64,000 nucleotides of DNA, from contig NZ_AP026070.1 in the NCBI RefSeq assembly GCF_024363255.1, positions 620,001-684,000 on the forward strand, written 5' to 3'. The notes under the pieces are model-generated. The model was not told the DNA's origin, searched no databases, and saw nothing but the letters and a program-made list of their open reading frames with translations. A program made the translations under genes and the position numbers. Position 1 is the first letter of the stretch; the number at the start of each line of letters is the position of its first letter. The DNA comes from Shewanella sp. NFH-SH190041 (GTDB lineage: Bacteria > Pseudomonadota > Gammaproteobacteria > Enterobacterales > Shewanellaceae). Below are positions 17,442-28,200 of the stretch, piece by piece.

Positions 17442-17901
17442 CAATGTGCCATGTTATTCCCGCCAGCAAGGTAGTGTGCTGATTGTCGGCATTTTTATTA
17501 TTACCGTGATGTTTTTTCTCGCAGCAGCCTTGATCAAGGTTGTCGATAATGCAGATGAAGATGTCACGCTGGAAGTATGGGGCATTCGGGCATTTACTGC
17601 TGCAAACAGTGGCGTTGAGGCTGGGTTGGCAAAGTTATTTCCTATAGGACAACCGGCAGCGCAAACGTGTAGTGGTATTGCCGGTAATTGGCCATTACCG
17701 CCAGTGCGAGGTTTTTCTGGCTGCAAAGTTACCCTAGGATGCCAATTAGCGACAGTGACTTTTCAGGGGCGGGATATCAAACAATTTACGCTGACGAGCA
17801 ATGCGGTATGTGAAAGCGGATTTTGTGATGCAAACGCCAGCAGTGACAGTCAATGCCTGAGGGTTAACCGACAAGTGGAGGTAATGGCGCGTGTGGATTA
17901 A
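17431..17901 (+). CDS. mshP: MSHA minor pilin MshP (PilX/GspK-like)
   Basis: A 156-residue protein with leader MFRNNVPCYSRQQG and a hydrophobic helix beginning SVLIVGIF. It lacks Glu at +5, as GspK-type capping pilins do, which fits a place at the very tip. Eight cysteines are present in all, one in the leader and seven in the C-terminal half. The start overlaps mshO and the end overlaps mshQ, so mshO-P-Q are translationally coupled. Confidence 0.85.
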   Translation: MFRNNVPCYSRQQGSVLIVGIFIITVMFFLAAALIKVVDNADEDVTLEVWGIRAFTAANSGVEAGLAKLFPIGQPAAQTCSGIAGNWPLPPVRGFSGCKVTLGCQLATVTFQGRDIKQFTLTSNAVCESGFCDANASSDSQCLRVNRQVEVMARVD

Positions 17902-20503
17902 CGGTAGGCAAGTATTGTGGGGGATATTGGGTTTAACAGCTAAAACTGTTTTTGCTGTTGACCATTTTGAGTTTTCTTATAGTGCCTCCCCTTTAACTTG
18001 TGTGCCTGAATCTATCTCTGTGACTGCCTGTGCCAACGCTTCTTGTTCTGAAACTGTAGCTTCGCCGCTTTGGTTGTCATTATCTCAGCCTAATAGTCAT
18101 GCTGCTGCATGGGTTGGTAGTAATGTGTTGACGTTGCAAAACGGTGTAGGAATGGCTGTGTTGCAAGGGCGAAGCAATGCTCCGGTGACACTGGCGGTTA
18201 CTCAAGCGCAAATGCCAGGGAGTAATACAAACCTTGCACAGGGCAAAACGGCTATTCAGTCATCGTTGGCTTCAGGCGGTTTACCTCAACGGGCCGTCGA
18301 TGGTAATCGTAATGGTGACTATTTTGCCCAGTCTAGTGTTACCCATACTGCAATTGAAGATAATCCCTGGTGGCAGGTCGATTTAGCTGCGGTAAATTAT
18401 ATTGACAATATCACCCTCTTTAACCGTACTGATTGCTGTAGTGAGCGATTATCCAATTTTTGGTTGTTGGTTGGCCCGGAAGATATGCAGGGGCGTTCAT
18501 TGAATGAGTTGCTGGCTGATAACCGTATTTACCGGCGTTATGTCGAGACGCTTAGTAATAATTCTATAAATTTAACTGTTAATGCCTGGGGGCGGTTTGC
18601 CCGGATCCAAAAAACACAAAATGGTGTGCTAAGTTTGGCTGAAGTCGAGGTGTATGGCAGTACGGCTTTAGTCAATGTCACCTCGTCCAGTCGTTGCCGC
18701 CGAAACGGTGCTGCCGCCAACCAACAGGATTGTACCTTCAGCTTTGCTAACAGTGGTTTTGCCATCAGTGTGCCGGATAAGTTTGCTGGTCAGCCGGTTA
18801 CCGCTCAAGTTAAAGCGGTAAAAAAAGACGATGCTGGCACAGCTTGCGTACCGGCTTTTGCCAATACCACTAAAGCAATCAATCTTTGGAGTCAATTTGA
18901 CTCGCCTGCCAACCCTTATCCCAGCGCGAATCCACCTCGTATTAGGTTAACGGATAATAATCAGGACATAGGGTTATCCCAGAGCGATGCTACATCAATC
19001 AATGTGACATTTGATAGTCAAGGGCAAGCAGGTATAGGGCTTAATTATGCTGATGCTGGCAGTGTGTTTCTCAATGCTGTTTATACGGGCTTGGGGGACG
19101 ATGCTGGATTAGTGATGACAGGGGCTGATCGATTTATTAGTGCTCCTGTCGGGCTATGCGTACAGAGCCCGGCCAATTGTGTGGCAGGGGATGCTTCTTG
19201 TCCGGTATTTCAGGCGGCCGGCACTGCTTTTACCCTGAAGGTTAGTGGGCGGGCTTGGCAAGCGAATGACGATGGTAATCTTTGTAATAACCCCATCACG
19301 CCAAACTATCAGCAGGATAATATCAAATTAGGCAGTCAGCTTGTTTCGCCCCAGCGGGGGCAGAATGGTGCATTATTGCATTCATCTTTTAACCATCTTG
19401 TTAGTCCATCAGGCCATAATGATATTGCACAAGCCATTAGTGAAGTTGGCGTCTTTGAATTTACCGCTGATCCACCGGCAGGTTATTTGGGTAGCAGTAT
19501 TGATATTCCCTCAGCGAGTTCAGGCCCAGTTGGACGGTTTGTACCGAAAGAGTTTGTTGTTTCAGATACTTTTCTTACGCCGGGATGCGGTATTGCGGGT
19601 AGCGGTTTCAGTTATATGGGGCAGGGGTTTGAGGTTGATATGCGTTTGACCGCCCGCAACGCTAATCAGCAGCGCACCTATAACTATTTTTCTGCAACAG
19701 AGGACGGAGAGGATTATACCCGGGCCCGAGCTGAATGGGCTGCTGAAAATGGTAACAATGGGCTTGATCTCGGTGCGCGACTGACTCCAATTGATGAACT
19801 GAATTGGCAACAAGGGGAGGTATTCTTATCCCGACACAGCACTGAGTTTAACCGCCCATTGCCCCCCTTAGTAGATGGACCTTTTACCGTGCTGGACATT
19901 GGTATTAGGGTTGTTGATCAGGATGGTGTTGCTACCTTGGTTAATCCTAATATGGCCGCAGAGCAAGTGGGTAACTGTCTTGATGAGCCAAATACTTGTA
20001 CTGCAACGTTAGTAGGTAGCCAGCAATTACTGTTTGGTCGCATGACGATGGATAATGTCTTTGGGCCAGAAAATACAGTGTTAAAAATGCCATTGCGGGC
20101 GGAATATTGGAACGGTCAGCGTTGGGATACTAACCGGTTAGATAATTGCACTTTGGCGGGGCCTGGCAGTTATCAGTTCTCAACCGTGTTGGCTACCGAT
20201 GAGGATGATGAAGATGGTCATAATTTTGAACCTGGTCTCTTGTCTGGCCAGAATATTTATCGCTCAGGTAGTGGCAGTATGAGTCAAGGGGACTTTTCCT
20301 TGCTCTGGCGTGCGACCTCCGGTAGCAGTGCTCCTCGTTATCGGGGCCGGGTTGTTGCGCCGTTACAAGTACCTCTGTGGCTTAAATATTATTGGAACTG
20401 GGACGCTTCAGATCCTAATGCCAATCTTGATCCCAGAGCCGGGGCTTATTTTGGCGTGTTCAGAGGACATGATCGCGTGATCAACTGGCGTGAGCAGGAA
20501 TAA
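17891..20503 (+). CDS. mshQ: MshQ pilus-tip protein with inserted F-type lectin domain
   Basis: An 870-residue secreted protein with a signal peptide ending at about residue 22 (TVFA/VDHF). It is built on the MshQ/DUF6701 scaffold: a Cys-rich N-terminal part (about 22-110) and a long C-terminal part (about 270-870) ending FGxxRGxDxxIxWRE. Between them (about 112-258) sits a domain with the complete F-type lectin signature. His152, 26 residues, then Arg179-x-Asp181 and four residues to Arg186 match H-x26-R-x-D-x4-R exactly, and Cys182-Cys183 form the vicinal pair that contacts fucose in eel agglutinin. This predicts an L-fucose-binding pilus adhesin, although ligand binding itself is inference. 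The start is GTG 17891, coupled to mshP. Confidence 0.88.
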   Translation: MWINGRQVLWGILGLTAKTVFAVDHFEFSYSASPLTCVPESISVTACANASCSETVASPLWLSLSQPNSHAAAWVGSNVLTLQNGVGMAVLQGRSNAPVTLAVTQAQMPGSNTNLAQGKTAIQSSLASGGLPQRAVDGNRNGDYFAQSSVTHTAIEDNPWWQVDLAAVNYIDNITLFNRTDCCSERLSNFWLLVGPEDMQGRSLNELLADNRIYRRYVETLSNNSINLTVNAWGRFARIQKTQNGVLSLAEVEVYGSTALVNVTSSSRCRRNGAAANQQDCTFSFANSGFAISVPDKFAGQPVTAQVKAVKKDDAGTACVPAFANTTKAINLWSQFDSPANPYPSANPPRIRLTDNNQDIGLSQSDATSINVTFDSQGQAGIGLNYADAGSVFLNAVYTGLGDDAGLVMTGADRFISAPVGLCVQSPANCVAGDASCPVFQAAGTAFTLKVSGRAWQANDDGNLCNNPITPNYQQDNIKLGSQLVSPQRGQNGALLHSSFNHLVSPSGHNDIAQAISEVGVFEFTADPPAGYLGSSIDIPSASSGPVGRFVPKEFVVSDTFLTPGCGIAGSGFSYMGQGFEVDMRLTARNANQQRTYNYFSATEDGEDYTRARAEWAAENGNNGLDLGARLTPIDELNWQQGEVFLSRHSTEFNRPLPPLVDGPFTVLDIGIRVVDQDGVATLVNPNMAAEQVGNCLDEPNTCTATLVGSQQLLFGRMTMDNVFGPENTVLKMPLRAEYWNGQRWDTNRLDNCTLAGPGSYQFSTVLATDEDDEDGHNFEPGLLSGQNIYRSGSGSMSQGDFSLLWRATSGSSAPRYRGRVVAPLQVPLWLKYYWNWDASDPNANLDPRAGAYFGVFRGHDRVINWREQE

Positions 20504-20563
20504 TTCGATGCGAGTTCATTTTTTAGCCATTACGTGATGGCTATCATGTAAAACTGGCTGCTT

Positions 20564-23500
20564 TTGAATACAGCCAAAGCTACACTCTCTACAATTGAAA
20601 GGTGGTTATCACTGTTTTATGGTGCGTATTCTGGTGTTGTAGAGGTTTTCTTGGCTTTCGCTCAGGTTTTTAGGCTGTATTTTCTGGTTTTTGCGATGCA
20701 AACATTCGCTTTGTTATCAGCCTTATGGGTTGGATCGGCGTTAGCATTACCTATGTGCCAAACAGTGTTTACTGCTCCGGCTTCAGGTAATCATTCTTTG
20801 AATAGTAATGTTCCCTCAAGCGTGGCATTTCGCGGCAATATTCAGTGTAAAGACCGTTCTGACTGTTTTACTCCTCAACATTTCAGTGGTATTCAAGGGC
20901 AATACAGTTATGGCCGGGGACACTTTGTTCGTGCCTCTATAGCCGTTAACGGCCCGACAGTGCTGTATTTTGACAGCCTGAATCTGAAAAATACCTTTGT
21001 TAATTCTTCCGGCAAGGCTAGGAATTTAGTGATCTATGTTAGAGGCGATCTTACGCTCGATGATCACAGTACTATTCAGGGTATTATCTATGTTGGTGGT
21101 CGTATTATCGTTGATAGTACATCACATATCATAGGTGGATTATCTTCCGCTGAACCTCTAGCCCCATCTTTGCACACTCAGGTCGAAGTGCAGCCCAGCG
21201 AGATTGCTGCAGCGCAATTAGCGTCTGTGTGTATGGCTTCTGTACCATTTGGTATGCAATTCGGGCAGGCATCCGGCAATGAGGTTACTTTCCGGCAACC
21301 ATTTCCTGCGGGTACCAAACCTTTGGTGTTTCTGATGCCGAGAATTGAATCTGGAGAGTTTTCATCATCCCGTTCGACCGCAGCATTTGTGACTCATGTT
21401 GATGAAAATGGCTTCAGTTTCCAGGCCCGAAACCCAGGTAGCAGTAGCAGCCTGACAAAGATTGCTCCAGTTGATTGGATTGCTATGTTACCCGGCAGAT
21501 ATCAATTGGATGGCGTGACTGGAACCATCACAATACAGGCAGGAATCCGACTGATTGATGATATCGGTTTAGATGATGATAGCCGTTCTAGTTGGGTGAG
21601 CGTTCCCCAGCGACAGTCAATTATCTTAACCCAGCTACAAACTCACCATAATCAATGCTGGTTAACTGGGTATGGGCGCCGTAGCGATTTTGCACCCGAT
21701 CAGCTTCAGTTAGGGATGATTTCGATGCCAGGGATGATATGTCCGCAGCGGGAGATCGATGATGAAACGGTGGCTTATTTAGCTGTTTCTCCGGGGCGAG
21801 GTGAATTCAGACAGGCTGGTGGTCGGGTGAAGTTTCAGTTCGGTCAGGGAAAAACTTCTGATAGCTGGTATCCGACCAGCATGGCGGCACAATGCAATAA
21901 TGTTACCGATTTTGCCCGTGACTGGTTTTATACACCGCCTATCGTGGTGGCAGGGACAGTTCAGGATGCTCCGGATCAAACTTGGCTGCGGCGTTGCCAA
22001 TTAACTCGCTCGGGAGTGAGTATGGTGGTGGATGGCCAGTTGGCTTGGTTTGGCTATCCCAAACAAAAAGATTATGGCTATCTTGCTGTTGCGCAAGATA
22101 ACAGCCCTGATTTGAACTGTTTGCCAAAAGAACATTTTTCCGAACAGCATCTGAATAATAACTGGATTGCTGAGCAGTTACCTGGCTCTTACCCACCAGA
22201 AATTAACAATGGCCGTATGGTGCTCACCCGAGATATTGGTGATCAGGCTGCATCGATTACTTATCGACGGCTATTTCCCAGTGCGGGCAATATTATTCAG
22301 GTATCTTTTGATTATTATTCTTGGCATCGGAGTTGGGATAAAGGCGCTGATGGTATGGCGCTGGTATTTTCCGATGCCGCGTTATCGCCAGCTCCCGGTG
22401 GTTTTGGTGGCTCATTGGGGTATGCCCAACGTCGCCGCGATGGTGATGACTTGCCCGGTTTTAATGGTGGCTGGTTAGGGATTGCGCTGGATGAATGGGG
22501 TAATTTTTCCAGTACAGAAGCACAAAAAAATGGTGGTCCAGGTTCTCGGCCACAATCAATTGCTATGCGTGGCGCGGTAGCAACGCGATATCGTTATATA
22601 CCGGCTGTGCGGGATGGTTGGCCAGACTCCCCTAAAGTGTCTCCCCCTCTGGATCGTACTCATGCTAGTGTCCCTGGTCCTGGCGACACCTATGTGATGA
22701 CGCTTGATACCCGCAAACCGGGTGCCAGCATTGTGTCGGTGGATCGGATTGTGCGGGCGACAGGAGAGCGACAGCAAATCATTCATCAACGCAATATCAG
22801 TGCCGATTTACCCGGTCAGCGCTGGCGGCCGAGGGATTTTTATGTGTCGATTACCGGGTCTACCGGTGGAGAGCAAAATACCCATGCGATTGATAACTTT
22901 CAGGTGTGCTCTTTAAAAAGTAAGCCTGAAGGGAAACAGATCCACCATTTTGAGTTCGATTATAGTGGCAGTCCATTAGCTTGTGCTCCATTGGCGGTGA
23001 CAATTAAGGCCTGCAACAACGCGAGTTGCTCACAGTTATTTACTGATCCGGTTGATGCCGTGTTAACACCTGCCTCAAATGGCAGTGTTGGCTGGACGTC
23101 GCAAGGTCGACCATTGCCCCATAACCGATTGACTCTGAACAATGGTCAAGCCAGTGCCATGCTGCATCAATTTGGTAGTCGGGAAGCTGATAAGGTGATC
23201 CTTGGTGTCTCATCCTCGATTCCGACAACTCAGCCTTATGCCGATACTGTCTGCAAACAAAATGGTGTTGTCGGAAGCTGTCGTCTGCAGTTTGCTGAAG
23301 CCGGTTTTATTATCAGTGATGCAAAAACTTATGCGGGCAAGCCGGTGACCATGACGTTACAAGCGGTGCGTAAGTCTAATAATGCTTTGCAATGTCAACC
23401 TGCATTTGCCAATAAAACGAAGTTACTGACCATGGGGCTGAGTACCCGACAGGGGCATCCCTCAGCGATAGCGGCGCACATTCATCAACATGGTCAAAGC

Positions 23501-25033
23501 GTTGCCCTATCTGAGGACTCTGGGGGGCATACTGTTCCGGTAACTTTTGATGAAAAAGGCCAAGCGACCCTGGAGCTGACCTATGCCGATGCTGGCTGGG
23601 TACAATTATTGGCGCATTATCAGGGACACCCCAGCAGCCAGGACGCAGGATTAGTGATGGATAGTGTCAACGGTAATTTGCGCAGTGTCCCTGCTGGATT
23701 TTGTATTCAGCCGGAAACCGCTGGCGTGTGTCGTCATAGTGATGCGATGCAATGTCATGCTTATCGTACCGCAGGCAGTGGTTTTCCATTAACTGTCAGT
23801 GCTCGTGCCTGGCAGAGTGATACCGATCTGCAGTTTTGTGATAACCCGCTGACGCCTGGGTTTACTATGGACAATATTAAGCTTGGTCACAGTTTAGTGG
23901 CTCCCCGTGGTGGCAAGTTGGGAAGCCTTGGGGGGGTATCTCACAAGATGATGCAGGGGCAAACAAGCTTTAATCAGAGTGTCAGTGAGGTTGGAGTATT
24001 CCGCTTTAGTGCCGCGAATCCGGTTGATGGCCATGGCCAGCCAATTTTTTATCTTAATGCAGGTTTGCCCATTGCCAGTGGATGGTCTGCACCGGTAGGG
24101 CGTTTTGTGCCAGCGCTGTATCAGGTTAATCAGGCACAGATAACGCCGGCTTGTAAGACTGGCTTTAGTTATATGGGGCAGCCCTTTACGGTCAGTTATG
24201 CGGTGCAAGCGTTGAATGAGTCACATCAGATCACCCGCAATTACAGTGGTCAGTTTGCTCGTGGCGAGGCTTCGCTGGTAGCGGAAAATCAGAATGATGG
24301 CACCTCATTGTCGGGCCGGTTAACGCCGTTACCTGCGCTGCAATGGCAGCAAGGGGAAAGCTATGTTAGTGGCGCTGTGACCTTTAATCGTTTGGTTGCG
24401 CCTAACGTTGATGGTCCCTTTAACGCTCTGAATATCGGTGTTGCAATGGCGGATAATGATGGCAGCTACACCCGTTTGGCAGATATGGATATGGATCCCA
24501 ACCATGTGGGGATATGTGGCACTGCTGGCACCCCTTGCAATGCGAAACAGCTGAGGCCGCAACAGAAAATGTTGTTTGGCCGGGTGCGGATGGATAATGC
24601 TTATGGTCCGGAAAAGCAGAATTTGGCAACGCCGGTCTATGCGCAATATTGGGACGGCGCTCAGTGGCAGGTCAATCAGTTAGATCAATGTACGCGGTTA
24701 AACGAGGCTGCATTATCGCCTACTCAGACTCAATATTTACCGCCACTGCGCAGTGGTCAGGCGATTAGTCGAGCGGTTTATCACGATAAGAAGGTGATGC
24801 AAAACGGGCAATTACAGTTGCTTTGGCATAATCAATTTGCGCCAGTGCAACGGCCTCCGTATCAATTTTATCGTGGCGAGGTTACAGCTCCTTTGTCGGT
24901 TCCCAGCTGGTTGAAATTCTACTGGCGCTGGCGTGGAGCGTCACCAACAGCGAACTCTGATCCTCGCTCCAGTGCTTATTTCGGTCGTTATCGTGGTAAT
25001 GATCATCTGATTTACTGGCGTGAATTGTATTGA
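20564..25033 (+). CDS. Giant MshQ-like (DUF6701) surface protein with concanavalin-like lectin domain
   Basis: A 1489-residue secreted paralogue of MshQ. From the N-terminus it has a signal peptide (core about 45-63, cut near ALA/LPMC) and a module opening CQTVFTAPASG (about 65-200). A beta-rich region resembling H-type lectin domains (about 220-345, tentative) follows, then an L-type/concanavalin-like lectin domain (about 525-784). The last has GADGMALVFSD, GGWLGIALDEWGNF and the closing IDNFQVC. The MshQ scaffold fills 793-1489. The start is uncertain: TTG 20564 leaves 44 residues before the signal core, while ATG 20696 gives a textbook signal peptide but has no clear ribosome-binding site. 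No terminator separates it from mshQ (60-bp gap). Confidence 0.82.
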   Translation: MNTAKATLSTIERWLSLFYGAYSGVVEVFLAFAQVFRLYFLVFAMQTFALLSALWVGSALALPMCQTVFTAPASGNHSLNSNVPSSVAFRGNIQCKDRSDCFTPQHFSGIQGQYSYGRGHFVRASIAVNGPTVLYFDSLNLKNTFVNSSGKARNLVIYVRGDLTLDDHSTIQGIIYVGGRIIVDSTSHIIGGLSSAEPLAPSLHTQVEVQPSEIAAAQLASVCMASVPFGMQFGQASGNEVTFRQPFPAGTKPLVFLMPRIESGEFSSSRSTAAFVTHVDENGFSFQARNPGSSSSLTKIAPVDWIAMLPGRYQLDGVTGTITIQAGIRLIDDIGLDDDSRSSWVSVPQRQSIILTQLQTHHNQCWLTGYGRRSDFAPDQLQLGMISMPGMICPQREIDDETVAYLAVSPGRGEFRQAGGRVKFQFGQGKTSDSWYPTSMAAQCNNVTDFARDWFYTPPIVVAGTVQDAPDQTWLRRCQLTRSGVSMVVDGQLAWFGYPKQKDYGYLAVAQDNSPDLNCLPKEHFSEQHLNNNWIAEQLPGSYPPEINNGRMVLTRDIGDQAASITYRRLFPSAGNIIQVSFDYYSWHRSWDKGADGMALVFSDAALSPAPGGFGGSLGYAQRRRDGDDLPGFNGGWLGIALDEWGNFSSTEAQKNGGPGSRPQSIAMRGAVATRYRYIPAVRDGWPDSPKVSPPLDRTHASVPGPGDTYVMTLDTRKPGASIVSVDRIVRATGERQQIIHQRNISADLPGQRWRPRDFYVSITGSTGGEQNTHAIDNFQVCSLKSKPEGKQIHHFEFDYSGSPLACAPLAVTIKACNNASCSQLFTDPVDAVLTPASNGSVGWTSQGRPLPHNRLTLNNGQASAMLHQFGSREADKVILGVSSSIPTTQPYADTVCKQNGVVGSCRLQFAEAGFIISDAKTYAGKPVTMTLQAVRKSNNALQCQPAFANKTKLLTMGLSTRQGHPSAIAAHIHQHGQSVALSEDSGGHTVPVTFDEKGQATLELTYADAGWVQLLAHYQGHPSSQDAGLVMDSVNGNLRSVPAGFCIQPETAGVCRHSDAMQCHAYRTAGSGFPLTVSARAWQSDTDLQFCDNPLTPGFTMDNIKLGHSLVAPRGGKLGSLGGVSHKMMQGQTSFNQSVSEVGVFRFSAANPVDGHGQPIFYLNAGLPIASGWSAPVGRFVPALYQVNQAQITPACKTGFSYMGQPFTVSYAVQALNESHQITRNYSGQFARGEASLVAENQNDGTSLSGRLTPLPALQWQQGESYVSGAVTFNRLVAPNVDGPFNALNIGVAMADNDGSYTRLADMDMDPNHVGICGTAGTPCNAKQLRPQQKMLFGRVRMDNAYGPEKQNLATPVYAQYWDGAQWQVNQLDQCTRLNEAALSPTQTQYLPPLRSGQAISRAVYHDKKVMQNGQLQLLWHNQFAPVQRPPYQFYRGEVTAPLSVPSWLKFYWRWRGASPTANSDPRSSAYFGRYRGNDHLIYWRELY

Positions 25034-25223
25034 GTCTGGGCAGTGTTTCCTGTGTAAAAAAAGCAGTTATCTAGTTTGTTTTTCTATGATTTTAGCTATC
25101 TGCATTTTTTTATAGGTAATGTGATTTAACCCATTAATTTTACGTTTTTTTTACTGGACAATCCTTCCGGTAAACGCAAAATCAACATCTTAACTACCGT
25201 CCATTTCCCTAGGATAAAATTCT

Positions 25224-28200
25224 TTGGTTAAGGTGTTGATTTTGTTTGCCCACTCCCTTTGCTCATGGCTGCAGTTTTCGTTGCGCCGTGGCTCTAGAAC
25301 ATGCTATCTGGGGCTGTGGTTATTCAGTTTGCTGCTGCCTGCTGCTGTAATGGCGAAGTCTTGTGATGATATTTTTACCGAGCCGCCTTCAGGGGGACAT
25401 GGTAATACGATTACCCCTCCTGAATCTGTATGGCCTCCTAAATCCAACAGTTATCTAGAATGTGCTTATACCCGCAGTGCTAATGGACCTAAGCGGCATT
25501 TATGTACTTATGAAAGTGGAAATGGTAAGGCTCGGCAATGGTTTGATGCCAAGTTTTTAGCTGGGGATCGTGCTTTTGAGAAAGGTGTTTTTCATAAAGA
25601 TGTTGAGGTATTGACTCCAGAAGTTACCGCTCGTTTGTATTTCAAGACGTTGACTGTGGATCATGCAGAGCTAAATAGTCGGCATGATGACTCACACCTT
25701 ATCATCTATATTGCTGATGAATTTACGATAAAAAACAGTAAAATCAATGGTATTGTTTATTCGGCGGGTACAACAGATCTGGATAATCAATCTGAAATAG
25801 AAGGTGGCTTGGCTGTCGGTGGAGATGGGCCAATAGAGCCTCTACCCCTGCCTTCTGGTGGTGACAGTGAATATGAAACCGATGCTGAAGATATTGCTAA
25901 CGCTGATTTTGGTGGAATGTGCAATAACGATATGCATTCGGGAACACTTGAACTGCAATATGGCCGGGATAGTTACAGTGGTGGCAAGGGGGAGGTGATA
26001 TTTCCCAAATCATTTGCCGTAAAGCCATTGGTCTTCTTAATGCCAACCATTAAGCCTGATAATACTCAAGGGGATGCTCCAGCATCTTTGATGCTGTTAG
26101 ACGTCACTGAGACTGGGTTTACATTTGAACAATTGTGGCCAGATCAGAATTATAAGCCAAACCAACCTAAGCCTCTTCCTCCCCTGCCTGAAACGCAAAT
26201 TATTATGGCTGATGTGCATTGGATTGCAGCTACGCCAGGTGCCAAGCAGTTTCCTGGCGGCCCACATTTACAGGCAGGATTGGTTGAAACTGATACTGCG
26301 TTTGGCTTGTCGGAGGAGCCTTGGGAAGAGGCTACACTTGAGGGCGCTCCAACAGTGATGCTGACCCAGAACCAAGGATATTCAAAAAACAGTAATCAGG
26401 AATGCTGGCTAACCAGCTTAGGTCGTGTTGCTGGTGCTAACAATTCAGTTGTTGCGCTGGATATTTCTGAAGTCAGTACTAGCAATAAAAAGAAAGAACA
26501 ATGTTATCCGGGGAGTGGATCTGGGGATGATGAGGATGACGATGAACTTTCTGATGATGTCGTCGTCGCCTACTTGGCTGCGACTCCTGGTAATGGCCTT
26601 TTTGCATTAAATGGGCAAAGTACCCGTTACCATTTTGGTACCGGTGTTACCCATCAGCTCAATGGTACGCAATCAGCAGATGTGCAATGTCAGCATCACA
26701 CGCAATTACAGGGGTTTAACCAGCCTCCGGTACTGGTTGCGGGGAAAAATAGCCGCCGGGGAGGTGATGGCGGCTGGCTGCGCCGCTGTGTGTTGACTGC
26801 AAAACATGTCAGTATGGTTAATGATGAAGATCGTTTTCGAGATGATGAGAGAAAACATAAATGGGAAACATTGTCATTTATGGCGTTGGCGCCGCAGGGA
26901 CAAAGCCAAGTACATCATCTTGAGTTGCATTATGGCGGCAGCCCGCTGACCTGCGCACCGCTGACGGTGACAGTAAAAGCATGTGCTTCTAACGACTGCA
27001 GTAAACTGGTTGATGGGAAGGTTGAGGTTTCCTTGACTGCCAAACTTATTGACGGTAGCAGTAGCAATAGCAGTAAATGGTCACCGGAAAAACTTACCCT
27101 GACCAATGGTGAAGGGACAGTACAGTTAAGTCATTTTTCGAAAGATGAGGTCACGATCTCCGCCCAAAGTGTACCGTTCACTGAAAATCCAACGTTATGC
27201 CATGATCGTAATAATCCTGATATCCCACCTTCTTTGAAGCAGTGCTCTTTAACTTTTGCTCCGGCAGGTTTTATTTTATCTGATTTGGATCGTTATGCTG
27301 CTCAAGGTGGGGAGATTACCATTGAAGCGGTACGGCAGTCAGACAGTACTCTTGAGTGCCACCCCACTTTTGGTGGCCAAACGAAAACGATCAAATTTTG
27401 GCATGACTTTGTTAATCCGACTGAGTCCAAGGGCTCCGCCAAATTACAACTAGCTGGAAGCGATGTTTCTGCCGAGCCTACGTTGCCAACTGCGATTGAT
27501 GTGGCATTTGATGCTACAGGACGTGCGACATTGGCGGCGCAATATAATGATGCGGGTCAGTTATTACTGCATGCCGCGTATCATGGCAGTGATGCCAGCG
27601 ATGATCCCGGCTTGGTGATGCAGAGTGTGAATGGCAATCTTCGATTTGTGCCATTTGGTTTGTGTATCACGCCAGAAACTCAGGCGCTATACCCCGGTAA
27701 TCAAGATGATACTGTGTATATGCAGGCGGGACGGGAGTACCCATTAATCCTTAGCGCCCATGGTTATGGTAATGGTGATATCAGGCAGGTTTGTAGCGCG
27801 CAGTTGACACCATCCTTTGAATTTTCCGGTATCAAGCTTGGTAGTCGATTTGCCAAAGATATGGTTCCTAAACCGGTTCAGAGCACTATTTGGTTGGATG
27901 GTCAGGTCACTCCAAATCAATATGATCATAATGCCCCCCGTGTGGCACTACGGCAGCAGATTGATGAGGTTGGGGTGTTTTATCTGACTGCCGAGATGCC
28001 ATCAGGGCCTCAATATCTGGGCTCACCTTTGCCGATTCATCCGGGAGAGTCACCAGTTGTGGGGCGTTTTGTACCCTCTTGGTTTGAAGCGCTGAATTTC
28101 TCTTTATTGCCAGCTTGTCTGGTTGGCGAATACAGTTATATGGGGCAGCCTTTCAGTATCAGTGGGACGCTGCAAGCGTTAAATCATCATGGCAACTTGA

